From assembly GCA_910578975.1 (NCBI GenBank), contig CAJTRZ010000007.1, positions 54,554 through 118,553 on the forward strand: a stretch of DNA of 64,000 nt. The letters are read 5' to 3'. The notes under the pieces are model-generated. The model was not told where the DNA came from. It searched no databases and saw nothing but the letters and a program-made list of their open reading frames with translations. Of the stretch, positions 31,470-40,670 are shown piece by piece; the stretch's first letter is position 1, and the number at the start of each line of letters is the position of its first letter. The translations under genes were made by a program, and so were the position numbers. The stretch comes from an uncultured Eubacterium sp. (GTDB taxonomy: Bacteria > Bacillota > Clostridia > Lachnospirales > Lachnospiraceae).

Positions 31470-32144
31470 ATGGGTAAAAGAACAAAACTATCAGACAGAG
31501 AATTACCTGATTATTCAAAAGGGGAAGAAATCTTCAATATGGTTTCCCATATTGTAGGTGGCACTTTGGGTATTGCTGCCTTAGTATTATGCATAATTAC
31601 TGCTGCCAAAGCCGGTAGCGCCATTGGTGTGGTTTCGAGCTGTATTTATGGAACAACACTGATATTGCTCTATACAATGTCTAGTGTTTATCACGGGCTT
31701 CGTCCCGGCATGGGTAAAAAAGTAATGCAGGTATTAGACCACTGTACAATCTATTTTCTAATTGCCGGAAGTTACACTCCCGTTCTTCTTGTTGCCATGA
31801 GACCAAAATATCCTATTCTCGCATGGACACTATTTGGTGTTGTTTGGGGTTGTGCTATTTTAGCCTGTACTCTGACTGCTGTTGACTTAAAAAAATATAG
31901 TGTTTTTTCTATGATTTGTTATCTGGCAATGGGCTGGACCATTATCTTTTTTATAAAACAGACATATGAAGTAATGACTTTAGGCGGTGTTCTTTTCCTT
32001 GTAATGGGCGGTATCGCATATACTATTGGTTCCATTCTCTATGGTCTAGGCAAAAAAAAGAAATGGATGCATTCCATTTTCCACCTCTTTATCATTGCAG
32101 GAAGTGTACTTCACTTTTTTGCTATCATTTTCTATGCGTTATAA
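31470..32144 (+). CDS. TrhA/hemolysin III family membrane protein
   Basis: A 224-residue seven-helix membrane protein. Family residues are present: EEIFNMVSHIVGG, a serine and histidine in SSVYHGL, DHCTIYFLIAGSYTP, and the C-terminal HSIFHLFIIAGSVLHFFAI. These Ser/Asp/His positions form the PAQR-type metal site. Relatives influence membrane-lipid homeostasis; 'hemolysin' is historical. GAAAGGAGATTCAT precedes ATG 31470. One of only two long plus-strand chromosomal genes in the window. Confidence 0.92.
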   Translation: MGKRTKLSDRELPDYSKGEEIFNMVSHIVGGTLGIAALVLCIITAAKAGSAIGVVSSCIYGTTLILLYTMSSVYHGLRPGMGKKVMQVLDHCTIYFLIAGSYTPVLLVAMRPKYPILAWTLFGVVWGCAILACTLTAVDLKKYSVFSMICYLAMGWTIIFFIKQTYEVMTLGGVLFLVMGGIAYTIGSILYGLGKKKKWMHSIFHLFIIAGSVLHFFAIIFYAL

Positions 32145-32182
32145 TTTTTTTATTTTTCATAATTTATTATATATACAATATT

Positions 32183-32237
32183 AAAAGTGTTACATTTATC
32201 TACTTCACAAAGTTGATAAATATAACACTTTTTCATA
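32183..32237. terminator. Bidirectional terminator between convergent genes
   Basis: AAAAGTGTTA...ATTTATC pairs with GATAAAT...TAACACTTTTT in a long interrupted stem, with T-runs on both strands. Confidence 0.75.
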
Positions 32238-32248
32238 GTGATTTTATT

Positions 32249-32635
32249 CTAATAATATCTTTTTCTTCTGCGTCTTCTATACATTTCATTCAGCAAGAGT
32301 ACCATAATTATATCTTTTAACCATTGGTCATCAGGGTATTTTGTGCATTTATCCCCTTCTGTACATTCACTCTCTTCCTGTTTTATCTTAGCAAATATTC
32401 TATTAACTATCTGTAACACACCTAATTTATCCGGATATTCATCAAACATCATGCTTCCGGCAAACTCTTGTCTGTCGCTCTCGAATTCAACAAGTTCTTG
32501 TATTCTGGAAAATGTCAGAGGATACATTTCTTTTACATAATCAATATCTCTGTCCTCTGCCATTCCCCATTGTCCATAATAAATGCCTGTGACTGCATTT
32601 CCCTGAACATAAAAGGGTACGTATCTGTAATCCAT
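32249..32635 (-). CDS. Conserved hypothetical protein with Arg-rich tail
   Basis: A 128-residue acidic protein (MYPLTFSRIQELVEFESDRQEF, GSMMFDEYPDK) with two Cys (SECTEGDKC) and a WLKDIIMVLLLNEMYRRRRRKRYY ending. This order (MYP...IQ..VE, YDEYPD, W..DII..LL.NE.YRRR) recurs in a small clostridial family of unknown function, recognised by pattern memory only. Predicted soluble, helical. Monocistronic, between two convergent or spaced genes. Confidence 0.7.
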   Translation of the reverse strand: MDYRYVPFYVQGNAVTGIYYGQWGMAEDRDIDYVKEMYPLTFSRIQELVEFESDRQEFAGSMMFDEYPDKLGVLQIVNRIFAKIKQEESECTEGDKCTKYPDDQWLKDIIMVLLLNEMYRRRRRKRYY

Positions 32636-32729
32636 AAGCCATCCTATTCGTTTATCATTTTATAATATTCAATATGGCTTATATTCGTTCTTATTAATAA
32701 TGATTTTTCCTTTATATGAACAACTATTT

Positions 32730-33218
32730 CTACAATTTTATTTTAATTTCTTTATCTGACTTCTCATATGGGATATAAGCAACCCCTGCCGCCGCCATCA
32801 TTCTCTTAGATGCCTTCACTGCTGATGTATCCCCATATTTATCATCACCATAGATAACTGTTTTAATACCACACTGGATAATTGCTTTTGCACATTCATT
32901 ACATGGAAATAATGTCACATAAATTTTTGCACCTTCCAAACTGCCACCGCGGTAATTTAAAATAGCATTTAACTCGCTATGTGTTGTATAAAAATATTTA
33001 TTATCATATGGATCTTCACTTTCTCTATTCCATGGAAATTCATCATCACTGCATCCAATTGGAAGACCATTGTAACCCATAGACAAAATTTTATTGTCAG
33101 GGCTGACAATACATGCACCTACTTGTGTATTAGGGTCTTTAGAGCGCAATGCTGATAATGACGCTACTCCCATAAAATATTCATCCCACGCTATGTAATC
33201 CTGTCTTTTACTACTCAT
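32730..33218 (-). CDS. dCMP deaminase (ComEB-like)
   Basis: A 162-residue zinc-dependent deaminase that converts dCMP to dUMP. Ligands are visible: HSELNAI (His and catalytic Glu), PCNECAKAI (two Cys). The substrate-side motifs RSKDPNTQVGACIV and MGYNGLP are typical of dCMP/ComEB deaminases. Adjacent to upp, forming a pyrimidine salvage pair, but separated from it by a repeat-bearing 310-bp spacer. Length normal. Confidence 0.95.
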   Translation of the reverse strand: MSSKRQDYIAWDEYFMGVASLSALRSKDPNTQVGACIVSPDNKILSMGYNGLPIGCSDDEFPWNRESEDPYDNKYFYTTHSELNAILNYRGGSLEGAKIYVTLFPCNECAKAIIQCGIKTVIYGDDKYGDTSAVKASKRMMAAAGVAYIPYEKSDKEIKIKL

Positions 33219-33236
33219 AATATCTCCTTTCTTGCA

Positions 33237-33461
33237 CCCTGCACCTCGATTCCACTTCGTTTCATCTCGGTCGTGCCATGCGCTCTATGCTTTCGCAACG
33301 CCAACTTCGATTCCGCACTCGCGTGCTACACCTCAGTCGCGCCATGCGCGACATATAAAAATACAAAAACTCATAAAACTTTGTGCGAGCACAAGTTCTA
33401 TGCCTTACGCCCTGCACCTCGATTCCACTTCGTTTCATCTCGGTCGCGCCATGCGCTCTAT
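33237..33461. repeat. Near-perfect 52-bp direct repeats
   Basis: Copies at 33237-33288 and 33410-33461 match at 51 of 52 positions; core CGATTCCACTTCGTTTCATC then GGTCG(T/C)GCCATGCGC. No open frame with a ribosome site uses them. Probably an intergenic repeat family of the genome. Confidence 0.8.
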
Positions 33462-33464
33462 ATA

Positions 33465-33522
33465 ATTACAAAAAACCATTTCTCATTGTGCAAGCACATG
33501 AGCCATGGTTTTTGTAATTATG
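33465..33522 (-). terminator. Terminator of upp
   Basis: Long stem AATTACAAAAACCAT... pairing with ATGGTTTTTTGTAATT, with inner CATGTG/CACAATG pairing; located six bases beyond the upp stop. Confidence 0.7.
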
Positions 33523-33528
33523 CAGGGC

Positions 33529-34158
33529 TTATTTGGTTCCGAATATCCGGTCTCCGGCATCTCCTAAGCCCGGAACAATATATTTATGATCATTTAATTT
33601 TTCATCTAACGCACCAATATAAATGTCTACATCCGGATGTGCTTCCTGCATTGCCTTTAATCCTTCAGGCGCTCCAATAATACACATAAGTGTAATATTC
33701 TTTACTCCTTTATCCTTAAGCATCTGTATTGCCGCTGCTGCCGAACCTCCTGTAGCGAGCATAGGATCTACTACAAAAACCGCTCTCTTATCACAATCCT
33801 CTGGAAGCTTACAATAATACTCGTGGGGTAATGCTGTTACCGGATCTCTATACAATCCGATATGACCTACTTTAGCTGAAGGAATCATTGCCAACATTCC
33901 CTCCACCATTCCAAGTCCTGCTCTAAGTATCGGAATAATTGCTAATTTCTTTCCTCCCAATTCTTTTACAGTAGTCTTGCAAATAGGTGTGTCAATCTCT
34001 CTATCCTTTAATTCAAGGTTTCTTGTTGCCTCATAAGTCATCAACATTGCAATCTCACTGATTAACTGTCTGAAATCCTTTGTTCCTGTTTCCGTTCTTC
34101 TAATAATTCCAATTTTGTGCTGGATCAGCGGATGATCCATAACGACTGTCTTTGCCAT
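33529..34158 (-). CDS. upp: Uracil phosphoribosyltransferase
   Basis: A 209-residue enzyme making UMP from uracil and PRPP. Family motifs are intact: [25 protein letters not shown], the PRPP loop [16 protein letters not shown] and the uracil-binding end [17 protein letters not shown]. Normal length. Part of a run with the dCMP deaminase downstream and the LMW-PTP-like and Sua5 genes upstream, the same neighbourhood (ywlC-ywlE-...-upp) as in other Firmicutes. Confidence 0.97.
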   Translation of the reverse strand: MAKTVVMDHPLIQHKIGIIRRTETGTKDFRQLISEIAMLMTYEATRNLELKDREIDTPICKTTVKELGGKKLAIIPILRAGLGMVEGMLAMIPSAKVGHIGLYRDPVTALPHEYYCKLPEDCDKRAVFVVDPMLATGGSAAAAIQMLKDKGVKNITLMCIIGAPEGLKAMQEAHPDVDIYIGALDEKLNDHKYIVPGLGDAGDRIFGTK

Positions 34159-34194
34159 AACCTCTTCCTCCGTGCATTTTTTATTATATCATTT

Positions 34195-34635
34195 CTATTT
34201 AAGCTTATTCGCCAGCTTAATAATAACTTCATCCAGTGTTTCATATAACTTTGCATAATCAGCTAGTTCTCCACCATCCGGATTTGTAATACTTCCCTGT
34301 TCATTAATGTATTCTTTCAAAGTATAAACATTTACTGCCTCTACAAAGTCATCATATATCCCCTGCTTCTTTGTTTCATCTAATACAAGAACTAACACAT
34401 CCTGACCAAAATCACTTCCCTCTAACTGCACCGAAGTACGATTAATTTCGATTCCTTTAGATGCTGCTATGGCAACAATTTTTGGATTCATTGGTTCCGG
34501 AAAGAGAACTACCAGTCCCTTTGAACTGATCTCCGCCCTCTCTGTCGGCAGATAGTGCTTTAACAAAGCGGCTGCCAGCGGTCCCAGCGATGTGTCTGCA
34601 TCTGTAATAAATAATATTTTTGAATACTCTAACAT
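34195..34635 (-). CDS. LMW protein-tyrosine-phosphatase-like protein with dead active site
   Basis: 146 residues with the LMW-PTP fold, located downstream of Sua5 where ywlE-type phosphatases are found. The catalytic loop normally reading V-C-x-G-N-x-C-R-S-P is here FITDADTSLGPLAAALL: the nucleophilic Cys is Thr and the P-loop Arg is Leu. The general-acid DP is NP (ITNPDGGELADY). GIEINRTSVQL still matches the family. It therefore cannot act as a Cys phosphatase. It may bind a phosphoprotein or be a scaffold; this is not a decayed gene, since the frame is intact and conserved elsewhere. Confidence 0.82.
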   Translation of the reverse strand: MLEYSKILFITDADTSLGPLAAALLKHYLPTERAEISSKGLVVLFPEPMNPKIVAIAASKGIEINRTSVQLEGSDFGQDVLVLVLDETKKQGIYDDFVEAVNVYTLKEYINEQGSITNPDGGELADYAKLYETLDEVIIKLANKLK

Positions 34636-34650
34636 TTTTCCTCCGAACTG

Positions 34651-35718
34651 TTATACATCCATAATGTTATAACCTGCTGCTTTTGTAAGCCTGTTCATAA
34701 TCGCCCACCCTACATTATCTTCAGAAAATGCCTCCCCAAAGATAAATTGTGTATTGCTTTTATCAAAGTCTCTTAAAGCCTTAAACAATTTGCCTGCGAT
34801 AGTCTCAGGCTTGTCCAAATCTCCCAACGATACTACCTCAATGTTCTCATTCAGTCTTCCTTTGTACAACTTCAGATGCTGATCTGCTGTGATAATACCA
34901 ACTCTCATCCCTGCATCTGCTTTTTCATTTGCCAAAGAAGCAATGCGCTCTGCTACGTTTACTGCTTCTCCTTTGTAAATACTGTAATCAGCCGTTGGTG
35001 CATAATGTCTGTATTTCATACCCGGAGCTTTTGGTTTAAAACCCTCCTTAGGTTTCTTCAAGATAGCCTGATCAATTTCTAACTGACCAACTACACCTTT
35101 CGCCATCTCATATGTAATAAATCCTGGCCGAAGAACTATTGGCGGGTCTGCTGTAACATCAATAATTGTGGATTCTAATCCCATTCCAACCATTCCGCCA
35201 TCAATAATCATATTAATACGGCCATTCATATCATCAACAACGTGTTCGCCAAGTGTCGGACTTGGCTTTCCTGATAAATTTGCACTTGGTGCCGCGATGC
35301 TTACACCTGCTGCTTGAATCAGCCTGTCTGCTATAGGATGATTTGGATATCTGACTGCCACAGTATCTAATCCTCCCGTTGTTCCCCTTGGTACATTATC
35401 ACTTTTTCTAAATATTAACGTCAAAGGTCCCGGCCAAAAAGCATCCATCAATTTTTCTGCATTCTCCGGTATGTCTTTTACCAAGGATGTCAGCATCTTC
35501 CGGTCACAAATATGTGCAATTAACGGATTATCTGATGGGCGTCCTTTCGCTGCATAAACTTTCCCTGCAGCCTGTTCATCTAATGCATTCGCTCCCAATC
35601 CATAGACTGTCTCCGTAGGAAAGGCAACTAACCCTCCCTCTCTAATAATACTCCCTGCCTCACGAATAGCAGACTCATCTATATTATTTGTGTCTATCTT
35701 AACAATCTTCGTATTCAT
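34651..35718 (-). CDS. ywlC: Threonylcarbamoyl-AMP synthase (Sua5/YwlC)
   Basis: 355 residues from ATG 35718, served by GAGG six bases upstream; an ATG at 35733 would overlap it. It makes threonylcarbamoyl-AMP for the t6A37 modification of ANN-decoding tRNAs. The YrdC domain (residues ~8-200) has GLVAFPTETVYGLGANA, KGRPSDNPLIAHI, PSANLSGKPSPT and IDGG...ESTI. The C-terminal Sua5 domain begins with PGMKYRHYAP. Two-domain type, normal length. Confidence 0.95.
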   Translation of the reverse strand: MNTKIVKIDTNNIDESAIREAGSIIREGGLVAFPTETVYGLGANALDEQAAGKVYAAKGRPSDNPLIAHICDRKMLTSLVKDIPENAEKLMDAFWPGPLTLIFRKSDNVPRGTTGGLDTVAVRYPNHPIADRLIQAAGVSIAAPSANLSGKPSPTLGEHVVDDMNGRINMIIDGGMVGMGLESTIIDVTADPPIVLRPGFITYEMAKGVVGQLEIDQAILKKPKEGFKPKAPGMKYRHYAPTADYSIYKGEAVNVAERIASLANEKADAGMRVGIITADQHLKLYKGRLNENIEVVSLGDLDKPETIAGKLFKALRDFDKSNTQFIFGEAFSEDNVGWAIMNRLTKAAGYNIMDV

Positions 35719-35818
35719 GTTCCGCCTCATCAAAATTGTATCTGTCTTATTTTATCATATGTACTTTTAAAATACAACTTTCCTCACGACTAACTTTGTT
35801 GTCTTACAGCTGTTTTAC

Positions 35819-36562
35819 TTATTTTATGTCGAAATACCCCATAATCCCACTACATAATATTTCAGCAAGCTGCTTTTGATAACTTTCGTCAACCAGTTTT
35901 CCTGCTTCAGTAAAATTACTTAAAAATCCACATTCCACAATAATTCCCGGACACTTCGAATTTATCAATATGTAATAACTATCGTTTGGTTTTGCCTTTT
36001 TTTGTTTTTCCTTGTTTACTTCTTTATTTAACTCCTGTTGAACGACTTCCCCTAATTCCTTACTTTTTTCCGACCGTTGAAAATAAAAGGTCTGTGCACC
36101 ATGAACACTTTCCTGCGTAAAGCTATTTTGGTGTAAGCTAATCATAATACAATCATTATTTTTTGCATACATATTATTAATTATCTCACATCTGCCATTT
36201 AAATCTCCTATTTTAGAGAATTTACTACTATTGCCTAACACCTTATCTTCCGTTCTGGTCATTGCTACTTCAAAGCCTTTTTCTTCTAGAACCGTCCGCA
36301 GCACCTTTGCAATTGCCAGATTTACATCTTTTTCTTTTGCTCCATTAATTCCTACCTTGCCAGGATCTGCTCCCCCGTGTCCCGGATCAATTACCACTAC
36401 TTTTCCATTTGTTTTTTTTGCTTCTGTCGTTTTACTCTCTTTCTCTGTCTCAATCACTTTATCCATATTACAGGCAATCGATGTCACTGCTATTAAGAGT
36501 ACAACCGACATAAATATTTCAAGTTTCTTTGCTTTTTTCAATGCAATTAATAAATTTTCCAA
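35819..36562 (-). CDS. N-acetylmuramoyl-L-alanine amidase (Amidase_3)
   Basis: A ~247-residue zinc amidase cutting the bond between MurNAc and L-Ala. An N-terminal anchor or signal helix (~15-32) precedes the catalytic domain from ~52: VVIDPGHGGADPG (His ligand), KEKDVNL (Glu ligand), SLHQNSF (His ligand) and VECGFLSN (catalytic Glu). The start is uncertain: TTG 36562 has no clear site, and ATG at codon 18 lacks one too. Clostridial CwlD-like enzymes act in spore cortex; this sequence has the same size and topology (signal plus single domain), so a CwlD role is plausible. Confidence 0.88.
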   Translation of the reverse strand: MENLLIALKKAKKLEIFMSVVLLIAVTSIACNMDKVIETEKESKTTEAKKTNGKVVVIDPGHGGADPGKVGINGAKEKDVNLAIAKVLRTVLEEKGFEVAMTRTEDKVLGNSSKFSKIGDLNGRCEIINNMYAKNNDCIMISLHQNSFTQESVHGAQTFYFQRSEKSKELGEVVQQELNKEVNKEKQKKAKPNDSYYILINSKCPGIIVECGFLSNFTEAGKLVDESYQKQLAEILCSGIMGYFDIK

Positions 36563-36630
36563 AATATGAACCCAGTATTTTTTCTATATTATATGCTCTA
36601 ACTGAAAAAAAATGTAATCGTTCATTCATA

Positions 36631-36658
36631 GAAAAAGAAGCAGTTGTAACTGCTTCTT
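36631..36658 (-). terminator. Terminator of the tatD-rsmA transcript
   Basis: AAGAAGCAGTT/AACTGCTTCTT with a GT/AC loop and T-rich 3' side, abutting the rsmA stop codon. Confidence 0.85.
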
Positions 36659-37521
36659 TAACTTCTATATAAATAATTACTCAATTCTGCAAACTCCTCT
36701 AATGTAAGTTTCTCTCCCCGTATACTCTCTTCTTTTCCTATCTGCTGAAGCGCAGAAACAATTTCCTCTTTCGAAAAGTCCAGTTCCGCAGAATTTTTCA
36801 ATCCATTTACCAGCGTTTTTCTACGCTGATTGAAACTGGCACGAATTATCCGAAACATCAACTTCTCATCTTTAACTTCTACCACAGGTTCCTTATGACG
36901 AGTCAGCTTAATCACTGCCGAATCTACATTTGGTCTTGGCATAAAACAGGATGCTGACACATTTAGCATTACCTTTGCATCTGCATAATACTGCACTGCC
37001 AGTGATAATGCTCCATACTCCTTAGAACCCGGTCCAGTCTGCATTCGCTCTGCCACTTCCTTCTGTACCATTATCGTAATGCTTTCAATTGGTACTCCAC
37101 TTTCAAATAATCCCATGATAATCGGTGTCGTTATATAATATGGAAGATTTGCAACCACCTTTATCGGTCTTCCGTTATTCTTCTCACTTGTTAACGACTT
37201 TATGTCAACCTTCAGCACGTCCTGATTAATTACTTCCACATTATCATATTCTGACAGCGTATCCTCTAAAATCGGTATCAGCATCTTGTCTATCTCCACA
37301 GCCGTTACCTGTCTTGCTGCTTCACACAGATACTGGGTCATCGTACCGATTCCCGGACCAATCTCAAGCACAAAGTCATCCTTTGTTATCTCAGCTGCCT
37401 CGACAATATTTTCAAGAATATTAGAATCTATTAGAAAATTTTGTCCAAATTTCTTTTGAAAAGCAAAACTATATTTATTTATTACTTCCTTCGTCGCACT
37501 AGGCGAACCTAAACATGCCAT
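36658..37521 (-). CDS. rsmA: 16S rRNA (A1518/A1519-N6)-dimethyltransferase
   Basis: 287 residues from ATG 37521, which has GAGGTAAATAT upstream; longer in-frame starts run into tatD. It dimethylates two adenines in the 3' hairpin of 16S rRNA. Motifs: KKFGQNFLIDSNIL, SAM loop LEIGPGIGTMTQYL, VEIDKML, catalytic NLPYYITTPI and C-terminal FNQRRKTLVNGL. Co-transcribed with tatD, 16 bp apart. Confidence 0.96.
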   Translation of the reverse strand: MACLGSPSATKEVINKYSFAFQKKFGQNFLIDSNILENIVEAAEITKDDFVLEIGPGIGTMTQYLCEAARQVTAVEIDKMLIPILEDTLSEYDNVEVINQDVLKVDIKSLTSEKNNGRPIKVVANLPYYITTPIIMGLFESGVPIESITIMVQKEVAERMQTGPGSKEYGALSLAVQYYADAKVMLNVSASCFMPRPNVDSAVIKLTRHKEPVVEVKDEKLMFRIIRASFNQRRKTLVNGLKNSAELDFSKEEIVSALQQIGKEESIRGEKLTLEEFAELSNYLYRS

Positions 37522-37537
37522 ATATTTACCTCGTAAC

Positions 37538-38314
37538 TTATATCTGGTTTTGTCCAATACCATACAATTTCTTTGCATTTGCACTGGTAATGTCAATTAC
37601 TTCATCCGGACGAATCCCCTTAATTTCTGCAATCTTATTCACTACATAAGGAAGATTAAATGAATCATTTCTCTTTCCTCTATTTGGAACTGGAGAAAGA
37701 TACGGACAGTCTGTCTCTATTACCATCTGTTCCATCGGCATATATTCCACAACCTCACAAAGTTTCTTTGCATTACTAAAGGTTACTACTCCACCGATTC
37801 CCAGATAAAATCCCATATTCAAGAACTTTTCTGCCATCTCTTTTGCATAGGAAAAACAATGAACCACACCACCAATTTCATGAGCATGATTTGATTTCAT
37901 TACCTCATATGTGTCCTGTGCCGCATCTCTGCTATGAACAATAATCGGTAACTCTGCCTCTCTGGCAATACCCATCTGTCGCTCAAACGCTTTAATCTGC
38001 TGCTCCTTATTATCATTCCAATGATAATCCAGTCCAATTTCTCCTACAGCCACGATTTTAGGCTTGTAGATACTTTTTCCCAGCCACTGATAGTCTTCTT
38101 CGGTCAGCTCTGCAATTTCATCCGGATGTATTCCAAGCGCTCCGTACACATATGGAAATCTGCGTATCAGACCTATTGTGCTTTTGCAGGAAGCCATAGA
38201 TGCACCAACATTTACAATGTACTCTATACCTCTGTTACGCATCCGCTCTAACAATTGTTCCCTATCTTCATCAAAAGCCTCATCATCATAATGAGCATGT
38301 GTATCAAAAATCAT
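37538..38314 (-). CDS. tatD: TatD-family metal-dependent DNase
   Basis: A 258-residue TIM-barrel hydrolase. Metal ligands: FDTHAHYDD, GEIGLDYHW, PIIVHSRDA, VVHCFSY and ETDCPYLSP. TatD proteins have 3'-5' exonuclease/DNase activity and act in DNA repair and turnover. AGAAAGGAAAAACAAC precedes ATG 38314. The metG-tatD-rsmA order is the common Firmicutes one. Length normal. Confidence 0.95.
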   Translation of the reverse strand: MIFDTHAHYDDEAFDEDREQLLERMRNRGIEYIVNVGASMASCKSTIGLIRRFPYVYGALGIHPDEIAELTEEDYQWLGKSIYKPKIVAVGEIGLDYHWNDNKEQQIKAFERQMGIAREAELPIIVHSRDAAQDTYEVMKSNHAHEIGGVVHCFSYAKEMAEKFLNMGFYLGIGGVVTFSNAKKLCEVVEYMPMEQMVIETDCPYLSPVPNRGKRNDSFNLPYVVNKIAEIKGIRPDEVIDITSANAKKLYGIGQNQI

Positions 38315-38378
38315 GTTGTTTTTCCTTTCTATTTATTCGTACATAAATGTTCGAAATCTTCCATCCGACTCTGAACAA

Positions 38379-40325
38379 TTAGCAGATTTCACTTCCTGCA
38401 ACAATGTCTTTATCCACTGTTACAACAGATAAGTTTCCTTCATCATCTCCAGCAGCAAGAATCATTCCCTGTGATTCCACACCACAAAGTTTACACGGTT
38501 TCAGATTCGTAATCACTGCCACTTTCTTTCCAATCATCTCTTCTGGTTTATAGTACTTTGCAATACCTGACACAATCTGTCTCGTTTCAGCACCAATCTT
38601 TATTTGTGAAACTAAAAGTTTCTTTGCCTTTGGTACCGGCTCACATTTTACGACTTCACCTACCTGTATCTGCACCTTATCAAAATCATCAATAGAAATC
38701 TCAGGTTTCTTCTCGACTTCCGGATACTTCTCACCTTCTGCTTCTGCCTTCTGTGCCTCCTCGATTTCTGCTACCTTTTCCATTACTTCCTTTACATCCA
38801 TTCTGGCAAATAAGATTTCAGGCTTTTCTGTTACTTTGTTTCCAGATAAATATTTTCCAAATTCCATCATATCATCAAATGCTCTCGCTGTACCATTGAT
38901 CTGCTCTAATACTTTCTTAGAAGTCTCCGGCATAAATGGTTCAAGAAGACTTGCTCCAATATTAATTCCCTCAATCAGATTATAAAGAACTGTCGCTAAT
39001 CTGTCCTGCTTATCCACTTCTTTTGCCAGTGCCCAAGGCATTGTCTCATCAATATACTTATTACATCTCTTAAATAATGCAAAAATTTCTGTCATTGCAT
39101 CAGCCACACGAAGCTTCTCCATCTTCTCTGCCGCTTTCACCGGTGCCTCTAAAATTACCTTCTTAAAGTCTGCATCCACATCTTCCACAACACCCTTGTC
39201 TGCAACAACACCGCCAAAATATTTGTTTGACATAGATATTGTTCTGTTTACAAGATTTCCAAGAGTATTGGCAAGGTCTGAGTTCATTCTTTCGACCATC
39301 AGCTCCCATGTGATTGTTCCGTCATTTTCAAATGGCATCTCATGAAGAACAAAATATCTTACTGCATCCACTCCAAACAGTCCAGCTAAATCATCAGCAT
39401 AGATTACATTTCCCTTGGATTTGCTCATCTTACCATCACCCTGTAATAACCATGGATGTCCAAATATCTGCTTCGGAAGCGGGATATCTAATGCCATCAA
39501 CATAATCGGCCAGTAAATTGTATGGAATCTCAAAATATCTTTACCTATTAAATGAAGGTCTGCCGGCCAATATTTGTCAAACATCGGATTGCTGTTTCCA
39601 TCCAAATCAAATCCCAACCCTGTAATATAGTTTGACAGAGCATCAATCCATACATAAACGACGTGGTTCGGGTCAAAATCTACGGGAACTCCCCATTTAA
39701 AGGAAGTTCTGGATACACATAAATCCTGCAGTCCCGGAAGAAGAAAATTATTCATCATTTCGTTCTTTCTGGATTCCGGCTGAATAAATTCCGGATGTGT
39801 GTTGATATGTTCAATTAATCTATTTGCATACTTACTCATTCTAAAGAAGTATGCCTCCTCCTGTGCCGGTGTACATTCTCTTCCGCAATCTGGGCATTTG
39901 CCATCTACTAACTGTGACTCTGTAAAAAATGACTCACACGGTGTACAGTACATTCCTTCATAATGCCCTTTATAAATATCTCCCTGGTCATATAATTTCT
40001 TAAAAATCTTCTGAACCTGCGCCTCGTGGTCTGCATCCGTAGTTCTAATAAACTTATCATAGGATGTGTTCATTGCATCCCAGATCTCCTTGATTACTCC
40101 TGCCACATTGTCAACATATTCTTTTGGAGTAATGCCAGCTTCTGCTGCCTTTAACTCAATTTTCTGTCCATGTTCATCTGTTCCTGTCTGAAATCTTACA
40201 TCATAGCCCTGCTGTCTTTTAAAACGTACAATACTGTCCGCAAGGATTGCCTCATAAGTATTTCCAATATGTGGTTTTCCTGATGTGTAAGCAATTGCAG
40301 TTGTTAAATAATATGTTTTACTCAT
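38379..40325 (-). CDS. metG: Methionyl-tRNA synthetase
   Basis: A 648-residue class I synthetase charging tRNA-Met. HIGH motif as HIGNTYE (residues ~19-25), a single zinc knuckle CTPC...CPDCGREC (~127-148), KMSKSKGNV near 298, an anticodon-binding helical domain and a C-terminal EMAPII/Trbp-like tRNA-binding domain (~545-648; KVQIQVGEVVKCEPVP) that promotes dimerisation. Expression is governed by the T-box leader upstream, with an AUG specifier matching the enzyme. Confidence 0.98.
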   Translation of the reverse strand: MSKTYYLTTAIAYTSGKPHIGNTYEAILADSIVRFKRQQGYDVRFQTGTDEHGQKIELKAAEAGITPKEYVDNVAGVIKEIWDAMNTSYDKFIRTTDADHEAQVQKIFKKLYDQGDIYKGHYEGMYCTPCESFFTESQLVDGKCPDCGRECTPAQEEAYFFRMSKYANRLIEHINTHPEFIQPESRKNEMMNNFLLPGLQDLCVSRTSFKWGVPVDFDPNHVVYVWIDALSNYITGLGFDLDGNSNPMFDKYWPADLHLIGKDILRFHTIYWPIMLMALDIPLPKQIFGHPWLLQGDGKMSKSKGNVIYADDLAGLFGVDAVRYFVLHEMPFENDGTITWELMVERMNSDLANTLGNLVNRTISMSNKYFGGVVADKGVVEDVDADFKKVILEAPVKAAEKMEKLRVADAMTEIFALFKRCNKYIDETMPWALAKEVDKQDRLATVLYNLIEGINIGASLLEPFMPETSKKVLEQINGTARAFDDMMEFGKYLSGNKVTEKPEILFARMDVKEVMEKVAEIEEAQKAEAEGEKYPEVEKKPEISIDDFDKVQIQVGEVVKCEPVPKAKKLLVSQIKIGAETRQIVSGIAKYYKPEEMIGKKVAVITNLKPCKLCGVESQGMILAAGDDEGNLSVVTVDKDIVAGSEIC

Positions 40326-40403
40326 TTTTTCTCTCCTTTAATATTATATATTCGTTCGGCTTAGCCATGTAACTCATAGACCTTCGGTATATTTCGTCAC
40401 ATT

Positions 40404-40664
40404 AACAAAGCTCCCGTCTTTTTGCAAAGACGAGAGCATTATACTTCGTGGTACCACTTTACTTTATCTGAAATGTTCCAGACCTCATTGACACTATAAC
40501 GGGCGTTCCCGTCGATAATTTATGAACATTCATTTCACTTGCTCACTCACTACCGCCGCTCCAGGGCCATCTTCAACTATCGCTCCACTGCCTGCTTTCA
40601 CCTAATCAGGCTCTCTGTTAAGTTTTGCTTAAGCCTACTCTTCCATTCATTGCGTTTACCTATG
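40404..40664 (-). promoter_or_regulatory. T-box riboswitch of metG (Met specifier AUG)
   Basis: On the minus strand: AG-bulge and apical-loop elements (AGAGAGCC, GGTGAAAGC); specifier loop GAAGATGGCCC with ATG at 40568-40570; the T-box AAAGTGGTACCACG at 40447-40460; then a terminator (GCTCTCGTCTTT/AAAGACGGGAGC, 40410-40437, T-run 40404-40409). Uncharged tRNA-Met pairing at the specifier and T-box would favour the antiterminator. Confidence 0.93.
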
Positions 40665-40670
40665 CCACTA

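Larger units (their letters stand above)
33219..33528. other. Intergenic spacer with 52-bp direct repeat
   Basis: No gene. It holds two 52-bp copies (33237-33288 and 33410-33461, one mismatch) and a degenerate third between (about 33302-33355, sharing GTCGCGCCATGCGC). They are GC-richer than the surroundings. A long terminator hairpin for upp follows. Confidence 0.7.

Noticed and set aside
32183..32237. Long inverted repeat considered as a small RNA
   Set aside because: It lies between convergent genes with T-runs on both strands; a bidirectional terminator explains it fully.
33232..33680. Plus-strand open frames of 77 and 135 residues
   Set aside because: They are built from the 52-bp repeat and the antisense of upp; no promoter or ribosome site.
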